Assembly (NCBI GenBank): GCA_965223255.1
Contig: CBDCWA010000004.1
Location: 1-64,000 of the forward strand
Source of the DNA: CBDCWA01 sp965223255
GTDB taxonomy: Bacteria; Pseudomonadota; Alphaproteobacteria; Rhizobiales; Hyphomicrobiaceae
Direction of reading: 5' to 3'
Length of the DNA stretch: 64,000 nucleotides
Made by a program: the position numbers and the translations under genes. The stretch's first letter is position 1. Every line of letters begins with the position of its first letter. Below, piece after piece: positions 9,020 through 17,019 of the stretch. The notes under the pieces are model-generated. The model had not been told where the DNA came from. It saw nothing but the letters and a program-made list of their open reading frames with translations, and made no database searches.

Positions 9020-9034
9020 TGTTGGCGCCAGACC

Positions 9035-10558
9035 ATGGACGTACTCTCTAGTTTTCCAAACGCTCTTTTCGGTCTGCTAACCGTTAAATCACTGCTAATC
9101 ATTCTGGCCGGGGTCGCTGCCGGCATCATACTTGGCGCGCTGCCGGGCTTTGGAAGTGCACAATCTCTCGCGTTACTCTTCCCACTTACATTTGCAATGG
9201 CGACGGATCACGGAATACTGTTCCTGCTTGCCGTCTATTCAGCGGCAGAATACGGCGGTTCCATACCCGCAATTTTGATCAGGACACCAGGCACACCGGC
9301 GCAGTCCGTGACGGTGCTCGACGGTTACGCCATGAGCCAAAAGGGTCTGGCAAAACGCGCCTTGCGGATTTCGCTCTATTCCGGCGTCATCGGCGGTCTC
9401 ACGAGCACCCTGATATTTCTATTATCAGGTACCACGTTGGCCTATTTCGGCCTTCAGTTCGGCCCTGGCGAAATGTTCGCCCTTGGCCTTTTCGGCTTGT
9501 CGATTATCGGTAGCTTTTTTGGACGCAATGTGGCCTACGGTTTTCTTGCCACGGGGCTTGGCCTGTTGCTGGCAACCGCGGGCAGTTCTGGCTTCGGAGG
9601 GATACGCTTTTCATTCGGGCAATCTTATCTTGCCGACGGGTTCCCGCTGGTGGTGGTCATTATCGGTCTGCTCGCCGGACCGGAAGCTTTTCGCCTACTG
9701 ATCGAGCACAGAAAGACCGTTGAGAAGGCTGTTTTGGCAGGTTCCAACACAGCGGAACTTCGTGAGCGCAACCGCCTTTCGGGTGCCGACTATTTGGCGC
9801 TGTTGCCGACCTGGATACGCTGCAGCCTGCTTGGTACGGCAATAGGTGCAATTCCGGGCGCCGGCGCAGCAATTGGGGCGATGATCGCCTATACACAGGA
9901 GCGGCGGTGGTCGCGGCGCGGCAAAGACTTCGGCACCGGCGTGGAAGAAGCAGTTGCCGCCCCTGAGACGGCCAACAACGCCGTTGTCGCCGGCACACTG
10001 GTACCATCCCTGGCACTGGGTATTCCTGGTTCGGGGGCCGCGGCTATTCTTATCGGCGTACTCGTCAGCAAGGGTGTTGTGCCTGGCCCGTTGCTGTTCA
10101 GTGAACAACCAGTGTTGATCGCCTCGATTTTTCTCGGTTTGATCTTCACGAACATCGCCTTACTGCTCATTGGTCTTGCAGGCAGCCGGACCTTCGCGAT
10201 GGTCTCTCGCGTGCCACGACGCATTCTGGGGCCAATCGTCATGCTCCTGATCATCATGGGCACCTATGCTTATGCCAACTATGGCGCACATATCATTATG
10301 GTTTTGATTCTGGGGGCGATTGGCTACATTTTCCAAAAGATTGAAATACCGTCGCTGCCGATCGTGCTGGCCTTCGTAATGGGACCGATTGTCGAGCAGA
10401 ATCTCAATCGCGCTTTGACCATCCATAATGGTGACCTGACACAGGTTCTCGCTCGACCAATTACCATCGTAATTCTTTGTCTATGTGTGCTGACAATTCT
10501 CTACAGCATAACGTCGCGTCGCGCTGCAAATAGATCGCCCTCCCCCCCTTCACCTTAG
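9035..10558 (+). CDS. tctA: TTT transporter large membrane subunit TctA, cassette 1
   Basis: 507 residues, standard TctA length, with about twelve hydrophobic segments. The duplicated TctA signature is visible: GALPGFGSAQSLALLFPL near residue 30 and GAIPGAGAAIGAMIAY near 270, plus PETANNAVVAGTLVPSLALGIPGS. This subunit forms the sodium- or proton-coupled channel for carboxylate uptake. It follows tctB closely. A 235-bp gap with a small hairpin separates it from the cupin gene. Confidence 0.93.
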   Translation: MDVLSSFPNALFGLLTVKSLLIILAGVAAGIILGALPGFGSAQSLALLFPLTFAMATDHGILFLLAVYSAAEYGGSIPAILIRTPGTPAQSVTVLDGYAMSQKGLAKRALRISLYSGVIGGLTSTLIFLLSGTTLAYFGLQFGPGEMFALGLFGLSIIGSFFGRNVAYGFLATGLGLLLATAGSSGFGGIRFSFGQSYLADGFPLVVVIIGLLAGPEAFRLLIEHRKTVEKAVLAGSNTAELRERNRLSGADYLALLPTWIRCSLLGTAIGAIPGAGAAIGAMIAYTQERRWSRRGKDFGTGVEEAVAAPETANNAVVAGTLVPSLALGIPGSGAAAILIGVLVSKGVVPGPLLFSEQPVLIASIFLGLIFTNIALLLIGLAGSRTFAMVSRVPRRILGPIVMLLIIMGTYAYANYGAHIIMVLILGAIGYIFQKIEIPSLPIVLAFVMGPIVEQNLNRALTIHNGDLTQVLARPITIVILCLCVLTILYSITSRRAANRSPSPPSP

Positions 10559-10566
10559 GGATGCCA

Positions 10567-10581
10567 TCCCCGCTTTGGGGA
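10567..10581 (+). terminator. Short hairpin after tctA, cassette 1
   Basis: TCCCC-GCTTT-GGGGA sits nine bases after the tctA stop. The stem has five G-C-rich pairs and no clear T tract, so it is a weak terminator candidate. The following gap up to 10793 may hold a separate cupin promoter. Confidence 0.35.
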
Positions 10582-10793
10582 CGTTCTCTAGTAGTGTCGG
10601 GATATGTAAAGGTTTGACGCGTGGTGCACGATTGTCTTAGACTATCGTTGTGAAACAAAGATTTGTCTGGTGATCCAAATAGCCTGCTAAAGTGAACCGC
10701 TTCATACAGGACCCTCGGCCCTAAGCTTGGAGCTGCTGCCACTGCCTGCAATATGAGGATCGCAATTTGGCGTACACAGTCTAGGAGCGATGC

Positions 10794-11615
10794 ATGCCCT
10801 TCCACCGATTCGAGGAGATGGAATCCGTAAAGCTTACACCGCATCTATCGAGCGCGGAATCGCCGATCATCGAGGGCAAATATCTGTACTACTGCCTGAA
10901 CCAGAAAAAAGCCGGAACTGGTTCTGAGCTACACTATCACCCAAACGAGCTCCTGATTTTCAATGTAGCAGGCAAGATTAACGCCGTGGTCGGCAAAGAC
11001 CGTCGGGTCGTACCGCCTGGAACATTTATTTTGGTGCCACCCAATGTCCGCCATTCCATGAAAGCAACGGAAGACGGCCCTTGCGCCTACCTCTACATTA
11101 AGGACTGCACCTGGACGATCGTCGGGATCGCGGCAGACGAGAAACTTCCCGATCAAGCGATGAGCGTTGAGGAGGCCAATCGAAAATTCAATGCTGGTGA
11201 ACTCGAGGATCGCAAGGGCGGTAACACGGATATGAAGGATGGCGAGTCACATTCGGATATCATCATAGACGGTGTGCCCAATTGTTATTATCCAATGCTG
11301 TCATCACTAGAAGAGCCGTTTAAGCACGGCACACAAATCACGTGGATCGAAGGTGAGCGCTCTGCATTCGGGTTTTATGAGCTTCCCAACGGCTACCAAG
11401 AGGCGCAGGCCAGCGCGGATCACGAATACTTTTTCTATGTGCTATCGGGGCGCGTCTCAGGGCGGGTTGGCAACGATAAAATGGATGTCGAAACCGCTGG
11501 AATAATTGAGATACCGAAGGGCTCCGATTACGAGTTGATCGTCGACAAGGACACACCGACACGCTTGGCGGCGGTACGCTCATCTAGTTTTCTAGAGAGC
11601 AAAATAGCGGCTTAA
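10794..11615 (+). CDS. Double-cupin protein paired with TTT transporter, cassette 1
   Basis: 273 residues containing two cupin domains. The first (about 40-105) has the metal-site motif LHYHPNEL and the second cupin motif PPGTFILVPPNVRHSM. The second domain (about 170-265) has HEYFFYVLSGRVSGRVG and IPKGSDYEL but lacks a clear HxH pair, so only the first half is likely to bind metal. It is closely similar along its whole length to the protein at 14995. The function could be dioxygenase, isomerase or ligand sensing. Its placement directly behind a carboxylate transporter suggests it acts on the imported compound (inference). GGAG precedes the ATG. Confidence 0.85.
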   Translation: MPFHRFEEMESVKLTPHLSSAESPIIEGKYLYYCLNQKKAGTGSELHYHPNELLIFNVAGKINAVVGKDRRVVPPGTFILVPPNVRHSMKATEDGPCAYLYIKDCTWTIVGIAADEKLPDQAMSVEEANRKFNAGELEDRKGGNTDMKDGESHSDIIIDGVPNCYYPMLSSLEEPFKHGTQITWIEGERSAFGFYELPNGYQEAQASADHEYFFYVLSGRVSGRVGNDKMDVETAGIIEIPKGSDYELIVDKDTPTRLAAVRSSSFLESKIAA

Positions 11616-11645
11616 GGCCGTGCAATAGAGGTCGGATGAAGTATT

Positions 11646-11668
11646 AGGACGGGGGAGACAGCCCGCCT
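11646..11668 (+). terminator. Terminator-like hairpin after cupin 1
   Basis: AGGACGGG and CCCGCCT pair with one bulge, followed by an A/T-rich stretch (11669-11685) ending in five T residues. It separates cassette 1 from cassette 2. Confidence 0.4.
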
Positions 11669-11734
11669 AAAAATCTCTTATTTTTGTGTTGAGTGGGTGT
11701 CGCAGACACCGGAGTAAATCGGGAGGAACGAAAA

Positions 11735-12724
11735 GTGCTCAGCAAGTATTCGAAACGGGCTGTGGTCCTTGCCACGGCGGGCATAGCCAGCATGGGTGCC
11801 CTGACACTTCCGGCTGCGGCGTGGAAGCCGACACAGGAAGTAGAGATTATTGCGCACGTCAAAACCACGTCGTCGACCTATGCGTTCGCTAGCGCCGTGG
11901 TAAAAGCCATCAAAGATGCCAAGCTTCTGCCCAAAGGCATAAAGCTTCGCTCAATTCGCGGCGCGCGCGGCGGCAAGGCCCGGGCTTACGTCGGTGTGAA
12001 GAACAAAGGCAACCCGCATGTTCTGCAGGTGTTGACCCCGTCACAAATCAACAATCCGATTTTGGCGAAGTCAAACGTCAATCACACGCTCTTCCGTGGC
12101 GTCGCGGCAATGGTGGTTTCACCCATGCTGATGACCGTGAATGCAAAGTCATCCTATAAGTCCATGGGGGACATTATTGAGGCGGCCCGCAAGAAACCCG
12201 GCAAGATCGTTCAAGGTGGCGGTGCTTTCGGTAACGTCGCCTCGCTCGTCGGGAAGATGCTGGCTGACGGCGCCGGCGTGAAGATCAACTACACGCCATT
12301 TGATGATCAAGGCATTCTCCAGTTGCTCGGCGGACACGTCGATTTCGTGATGGAGAACCCCGCACAGGTTCAAAAGTTCGTTAAAGCCGGCAAGATGCGC
12401 GTGCTGGCCGCTTCGGTAAAGACGGGCCTCTTCAAAGTCCCAACATTCCATGAAGCCGGATACAAAGGCACGATCCTGAAACAGTATCGTGGTCTTTGGT
12501 TCTCCAAAGACAACAGTGATGCTGCTGTCAAATTCTATATCGATTTGATGGATAAGGTCCGTAAATCCAAGTCATTCAAGGGCTACGTTAGCAAGAACAG
12601 CCTAGCTCCAATTTGGACGACCGGTGGCGACCTCGACAAGATGATCAAGGCTGAGCATGCAGCATATTTCAAACTCGGCACAGAGCTGAATCTCATCGGC
12701 AAGAGAAAGAAAAAGAAGAAATAA
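11735..12724 (+). CDS. TTT transporter periplasmic binding protein (Bug/TctC family), cassette 2
   Basis: 329 residues from the GTG at 11735, which has GGGAGGAACG upstream; the frame is open to 11693 but that start has no ribosome site. The signal peptide runs LSKYSKRAVVLATAG... with cleavage near PAAA. The Bug fold shows in KKPGKIVQGGG, INYTPFDDQG and LLGGHVDFVMENP. It starts the second cassette, followed by a hairpin, tctB, tctA and a cupin. The protein ends in a striking basic run (RKKKKK), shared in kind with the third Bug protein at 21191. It is clearly diverged from the cassette 1 binding protein, so its ligand may differ. Confidence 0.88.
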   Translation: MLSKYSKRAVVLATAGIASMGALTLPAAAWKPTQEVEIIAHVKTTSSTYAFASAVVKAIKDAKLLPKGIKLRSIRGARGGKARAYVGVKNKGNPHVLQVLTPSQINNPILAKSNVNHTLFRGVAAMVVSPMLMTVNAKSSYKSMGDIIEAARKKPGKIVQGGGAFGNVASLVGKMLADGAGVKINYTPFDDQGILQLLGGHVDFVMENPAQVQKFVKAGKMRVLAASVKTGLFKVPTFHEAGYKGTILKQYRGLWFSKDNSDAAVKFYIDLMDKVRKSKSFKGYVSKNSLAPIWTTGGDLDKMIKAEHAAYFKLGTELNLIGKRKKKKK

Positions 12725-12759
12725 GTCAGTGCCGACAATCCAATGCGATATAAACGTGT

Positions 12760-12785
12760 CCGGCCGTTCCTTTGAGGATGGCCGG
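12760..12785 (+). terminator. Hairpin between binding protein and tctB, cassette 2
   Basis: CCGGCC and GGCCGG form the outer stem, TCCT/AGGA the inner one, with CCATTTTCT following. It lies 36 bp after the binding-protein stop. It occupies the same position as the cassette 1 hairpin and may set the ratio of binding protein to membrane subunits. Confidence 0.55.
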
Positions 12786-12915
12786 CCATTTTCTATCAGT
12801 AGTTGGGTTGAGACCGGCTTGGGTGATGTAATCCGTCACGCACCGATGAAAATCCTTCCCGCGAACATCGCGAGTGTGACGGACAGCTCAGATACCACTT
12901 GGGAAGCTGCTCCGT

Positions 12916-13446
12916 ATGGTCCGTAAATTTGCTAGGTACTTATTTACCCAAGATCGGCTTATCGTCGTTCTTTTCGCGATCCTACTGATCGCCTATGGGC
13001 GGGAAACATTCAGCTTACAAAAGACGATCATGGAGGACGTTGTCGGCCCGGCAACGTTTCCCCAACTGCTTGTTGTTTTCGGCCTCATCCTGGTCGCAAT
13101 ATTTTTTGCTCAACAGAAATTTTCTAGTCCCGGCATAGAAGAAGAGACGGGTCGCAAGGCCGTGGGCGAGGTGATCGACCTTATACCAATCGCGATTGCC
13201 TTGGTTTATGCGGCGCTGTTTGAAGAGCTGGGTTTTCTGATCGCTACACTCTTGTATATCACAGTGACCATGCGTTTCTTAGGCGAGCCTTGGATGAGGG
13301 CGGTTGCCTATGGACTAGGGCTGACCCTGCTGGTTTTTGTGGTGTTCTTTTACGGGCTCCAAGCCCAGCTTCCGCTGGGAGAAACCACGCCGGTTGGAAA
13401 GTGGTTTCCGTTCATTGAAAAAGCGCGCGATTGGTTGGTGGGGTGA
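12916..13446 (+). CDS. tctB: TTT transporter small membrane subunit TctB, cassette 2
   Basis: 176 residues with four hydrophobic helices: LIVVLFAILLIAYG, LLVVFGLILVAIFF, IPIAIALVYAALF plus LGFLIATLLYI, and LGLTLLVFVVFFYG. The GPATFPQLL motif is the TctB counterpart of PGDAFFPRL in cassette 1. Three bases separate it from tctA. GGGAAG precedes the ATG. Confidence 0.85.
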   Translation: MVRKFARYLFTQDRLIVVLFAILLIAYGRETFSLQKTIMEDVVGPATFPQLLVVFGLILVAIFFAQQKFSSPGIEEETGRKAVGEVIDLIPIAIALVYAALFEELGFLIATLLYITVTMRFLGEPWMRAVAYGLGLTLLVFVVFFYGLQAQLPLGETTPVGKWFPFIEKARDWLVG

Positions 13447-13449
13447 GGC

Positions 13450-14946
13450 ATGGATACCTGGTCCCTCCTGATGGATGGTTTCGCGCTGGCTCTGCAGCCG
13501 AAGTATCTTGCCTATTCGTTCGCTGGCGCGTTTCTGGGCACGGCCGTCGGAGTGCTTCCCGGTGTCGGCTCGGCCGGCGCCCTAGCGATGATGTTGCCTT
13601 TGGTTTTTGCGCTTGATCCTATCGGCGCAATCATCATGTTGGCTGCGACGTACACAGGCGTGATGTATGGTGGCTCGACGGCGTCTATCCTACTACGCGT
13701 ACCAGGTGACACCTCTGCGGTGATCGCCTGTCTTGACGGACATGAGATGGCGCGCCAGGGCCGTGCTGGACCGGCACTGTGTATTGCTGCAATTGGCTCC
13801 TATATCGCAGGCACCATTGCGGTGGTTGGTCTGATGTTGCTTGGCCCGCTCGTTGCCGATGCGGCACTAGCCTTTAGTGCACCGGAGTATTTTGCCCTTT
13901 ACGTCTTCGGTTTGACTGCTGTGGCCAGCCTCGCTGGCTCCTCGCTGGTAAAAGCCCTCATGGCTTTGGTATTCGGGCTGATGCTTTCAACGGTCGGTGA
14001 AGACTTGATGGGTGTCAGACGGTTTACGTTCGGCTATGAGGCAATGTGGGACGGCGTACAATTTCTCGCTGTAACCCTCGGCCTGTTTGCTGTCTCGGAA
14101 GTTCTCGTCAATGCCAAACGGTTGCGCGAAAATACCCTTGGAGAGGTCTTAAAGCACAAAGTCTACATCAAGCTTAAAGAAATTATTGAGTCTCTCGGCG
14201 CAATCATTCGCGGGGGGATTACAGGATTTTGTGTTGGGGTGCTGCCAGGTGCGGGGGCCGGGATTGCGGCATTCATTTCGTATTCGATCGAGCGGCAGGT
14301 TTCGCGCCATCCTGAACGCTTTGGCAAGGGTGAAATCAAAGGCGTGGCCGGCCCCGAATCTGCCAACAATGCGGCCAGCGCTGGCGCCTTCGTGCCAATG
14401 CTAGCACTTGGCGTTCCAGGATCTTCAACGACTGCCGTTATGCTGGGCGCATTTTTTGTGCTCGATATCCAGACGGGACCATTGCTGTTTATTGAGCGCC
14501 CGGACGTTGTGTGGAGCCTCATTGCTGCGCTCTATCTTGGCAACATCATGCTCCTCATCTTGAACCTGCCGCTCATCGGGCTGTTTGTACGGATCCTCTA
14601 CCTGCCGATGCGCATCCTGCTGCCGCTGATCATCGTCATTTCAGCGGCAGGCGTTTACATAAAAGATGGCTTGGTTCTCAGTCTGATCTTTATGTGCATA
14701 TTCGGTGTCATCGGTTATTATATGCGCCGTCACGACTTCCCGCTTGCCCCCGTCATACTCGGCGTTGTTCTTGGCGGCCGCATGGAAGAATCGTTTCGAC
14801 AGTCGATGGTGATGAGTAATGGCGATTTGTTGACATTTGTCGATCGTCCGATCGTTATCACTTTTCTTTGTCTGGCTGTTGTTTCGCTGTTCCTGCCAAA
14901 GATCTTGCGAACCGGTAAGAGTTCGATCCAGGGCGACGACGATTAG
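13450..14946 (+). CDS. tctA: TTT transporter large membrane subunit TctA, cassette 2
   Basis: 498 residues, about twelve hydrophobic segments. TctA signatures: GVLPGVGSAGALAMMLPLVF near 34, GVLPGAGAGIAAFISYSIER near 260, and PESANNAASAGAFVPMLALGVPGS. GGTGAGG overlaps the end of tctB just before the ATG, so the two membrane subunits are translationally close. The cupin gene follows after 48 bp, so the second cassette is one compact operon apart from the hairpin gap. Confidence 0.93.
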   Translation: MDTWSLLMDGFALALQPKYLAYSFAGAFLGTAVGVLPGVGSAGALAMMLPLVFALDPIGAIIMLAATYTGVMYGGSTASILLRVPGDTSAVIACLDGHEMARQGRAGPALCIAAIGSYIAGTIAVVGLMLLGPLVADAALAFSAPEYFALYVFGLTAVASLAGSSLVKALMALVFGLMLSTVGEDLMGVRRFTFGYEAMWDGVQFLAVTLGLFAVSEVLVNAKRLRENTLGEVLKHKVYIKLKEIIESLGAIIRGGITGFCVGVLPGAGAGIAAFISYSIERQVSRHPERFGKGEIKGVAGPESANNAASAGAFVPMLALGVPGSSTTAVMLGAFFVLDIQTGPLLFIERPDVVWSLIAALYLGNIMLLILNLPLIGLFVRILYLPMRILLPLIIVISAAGVYIKDGLVLSLIFMCIFGVIGYYMRRHDFPLAPVILGVVLGGRMEESFRQSMVMSNGDLLTFVDRPIVITFLCLAVVSLFLPKILRTGKSSIQGDDD

Positions 14947-14994
14947 TCGATTTAACGTTGCGATTGACCCGCTAGTGACCAGAAGGAAAAGACG

Positions 14995-15795
14995 ATGGCT
15001 TACTATCGCTTTGAAAACTTGGAACAGATTGAAACCAATCCACATCTGTCAACGGGAAAGGGTGGCGTCGTCAAAGGCAAGTATATGACGCTACGCAACA
15101 ATAACAAGGCCGCGGGGACCGGATCACAGCTTCACTATCATCCCAACGAATTGATGGTGTTTCCGATTTTCGGCAAGATCAATGGCGTGGTGGGGGATGA
15201 CCGTCGCATTGTACCACCTGGCGTATTCATGCACATCCCTGCTTATGCGCGTCACTCTATAATGGCAACAGAGTCCGGCCCGATCAGTTATCTTTACGTC
15301 AAAGACAATACCTGGAACCTCTCAGGAATTGCGGCAGACGAGGCGCCGCCTGAAGTGGCCCCCACGTTGGAAGAACTCAAAGAAAAGACTGAGGCGGGGA
15401 TATGGGCTGGCGGCGAAAAGAAACCAGAGGAGTCTCAAGCAATCGTCACGGGTTTGCACAATTGCTATTATGACATTATCGATCAGATGGACCAGTCGGC
15501 CGTTTCAGCAAACCGTCAAACTAAGATTGAAGGCGTGTACCTGTCGTTCGAGTTTCTAGACTTTAGCAGCACAGGTGTGCTCGAAGAAGATGCCGCTGAA
15601 CACGAACAATTCCTATACATATTTGTCGGACGGATTGATGCCAGCGTTGACGGCGAGGACAAAATACTCGGCGGCGGAGATGTTGTTCACATAGACCAAG
15701 GCGTTCGCTATAGTTTGCGGATAACCGATGGGCCAACACGCATTGCAAAGTTCGTCCCCACACGAGCGCTCGAAAAAGCGATCGACACCCAATAA
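14995..15795 (+). CDS. Double-cupin protein paired with TTT transporter, cassette 2
   Basis: 266 residues, the closest paralog in the window of the cupin at 10794. Shared blocks include GTGSxLHYHPNEL, VPPG with a following RHS histidine, and YLYxKDxTWxxxGIAADE. The first cupin has HYHPNE plus a later His. The second domain has EHEQFLYIFVGRIDASVDGED with reduced metal ligands. AGAAGGAAAAG precedes the ATG. The repeated placement behind a TctB-TctA pair argues for a functional link with transport or first conversion of the substrate. A CobW GTPase gene converges from the other side. Confidence 0.86.
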   Translation: MAYYRFENLEQIETNPHLSTGKGGVVKGKYMTLRNNNKAAGTGSQLHYHPNELMVFPIFGKINGVVGDDRRIVPPGVFMHIPAYARHSIMATESGPISYLYVKDNTWNLSGIAADEAPPEVAPTLEELKEKTEAGIWAGGEKKPEESQAIVTGLHNCYYDIIDQMDQSAVSANRQTKIEGVYLSFEFLDFSSTGVLEEDAAEHEQFLYIFVGRIDASVDGEDKILGGGDVVHIDQGVRYSLRITDGPTRIAKFVPTRALEKAIDTQ

Positions 15796-15796
15796 C

Positions 15797-15839
15797 GCCA
15801 TGTCCGTCGAAACCGGCTTGTGGCGCAAGCACACATGGC
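15797..15839. terminator. Bidirectional hairpin between cupin 2 and CobW gene
   Basis: GCCATGT and ACATGGC form the outer arms. An inner GCTTG-TGGCG-CAAGC hairpin lies within. Placed between convergent genes, it could end transcription from both sides. Confidence 0.5.
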
Positions 15840-15863
15840 TCACTTGGTGCTAGCACACATAGT

Positions 15864-16994
15864 TCACTGCTTGTCGATCTGATCCGGTTTCCGGAAGGGT
15901 GATATCATGCCGACGAATCGTTGGAACTCTTTGGGGTCAATCGACTTGTCCTGCTCTGGGCGGATCCAGGGCTTGTAGTCCAGTGATGCAACCAAGTGCT
16001 CCAAGTCGTCCCGCGTCAGGCCATGGGTAATGAACACCAGTCTCGTCTGTCTATTGTCATCCGGCCAGCACTCAAGCTCTATGGGGTCGTGGACCAGCGC
16101 CTGTATGACATTTATTGAGACAGGCCGGCCGGAAACGTTGATGATTCCCTTGATGCGCAGGATTTTTTGCCCTCCAAATGCAGCCACGTTGTGGAGCCAG
16201 ACATTCAATCCTTCGCGCGAAAGCTCGCTTTCGCGCACGACGGAAAAGGTTTCAACATCCTGATCGCGACCGTGATTGTGAATGTGACCATGCCCGCCTT
16301 CCCGGTCCTTCTCACCCAAATGTCCGACGAGATGGTCTCGTCCCGCCTGTGGCCCAATGCGTCCGGCTGTAGCAGTCACACTTAAAATCAGCTCGGCAAG
16401 GTTGGTCGCCTCTTCATGCAGCAAATTGACCGAAGCTGCCGGATTGATTGCGGATAGACGGCTCGAAAGCACGTCGATTTCTTCTGGATATGACAAGTCC
16501 ACCTTGCTGATCATTAAGCGGTCGGCAAGTGCGACCTGGCGGCGTGCCTCGAACTGTTTTTCAAGTTGCTCTAGGCCGTGCACCGCATCGACAACCGTGA
16601 CGATACCGCCAGGTTCATAGTGCTCATTTATGACGTCATCGCTTACCAACGTCTCAAGAATAGGAGTTGGATCCGCGATCCCGGTGGTTTCCACAATCAC
16701 GCGCGCGAAAGTCGGCACGGTCCCGTCGCGTCGTTTGGCCATCAACGATGCAAGGGTCACTCCAAGATCACCCAAGATCGTACAACACAAGCAACCATTA
16801 TTTAGCAGAACGGTTTCATCTTCTGGTGTTTCAATAAACAGGTGATCAAGTCCGATCTCGCCGAACTCATTGACGATGACTGCCGTGTCTTTGAGACTCG
16901 GATCCTTCAAGAGCCGGTTGAGCAGCGTTGTCTTGCCACTGCCTAGAAATCCAGTCAGCACGATGACCGGAATCTTTTTTGCGGGTTCTGCCAT
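15864..16994 (-). CDS. CobW/COG0523-family GTPase (metal chaperone)
   Basis: 376 residues. The P-loop GFLGSGKTT is at 15-23, the family CxCC metal motif in NNGCLCC at 68-71, the guanine-specificity SKVD at 163-166, and a histidine-rich loop (HGHIHNH, 235-241) before the C-terminal CobW domain. COG0523 proteins deliver zinc, cobalt or other metals to target enzymes using GTP. The gene is 25 bp downstream of an amidohydrolase on the same strand, so the client may be that metal-dependent hydrolase; the nearby cupins are the alternative (inference). Confidence 0.92.
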   Translation of the reverse strand: MAEPAKKIPVIVLTGFLGSGKTTLLNRLLKDPSLKDTAVIVNEFGEIGLDHLFIETPEDETVLLNNGCLCCTILGDLGVTLASLMAKRRDGTVPTFARVIVETTGIADPTPILETLVSDDVINEHYEPGGIVTVVDAVHGLEQLEKQFEARRQVALADRLMISKVDLSYPEEIDVLSSRLSAINPAASVNLLHEEATNLAELILSVTATAGRIGPQAGRDHLVGHLGEKDREGGHGHIHNHGRDQDVETFSVVRESELSREGLNVWLHNVAAFGGQKILRIKGIINVSGRPVSINVIQALVHDPIELECWPDDNRQTRLVFITHGLTRDDLEHLVASLDYKPWIRPEQDKSIDPKEFQRFVGMISPFRKPDQIDKQ

Positions 16995-17019
16995 ATCTAT
17001 ACGGGAAACGTCCTAAGAC

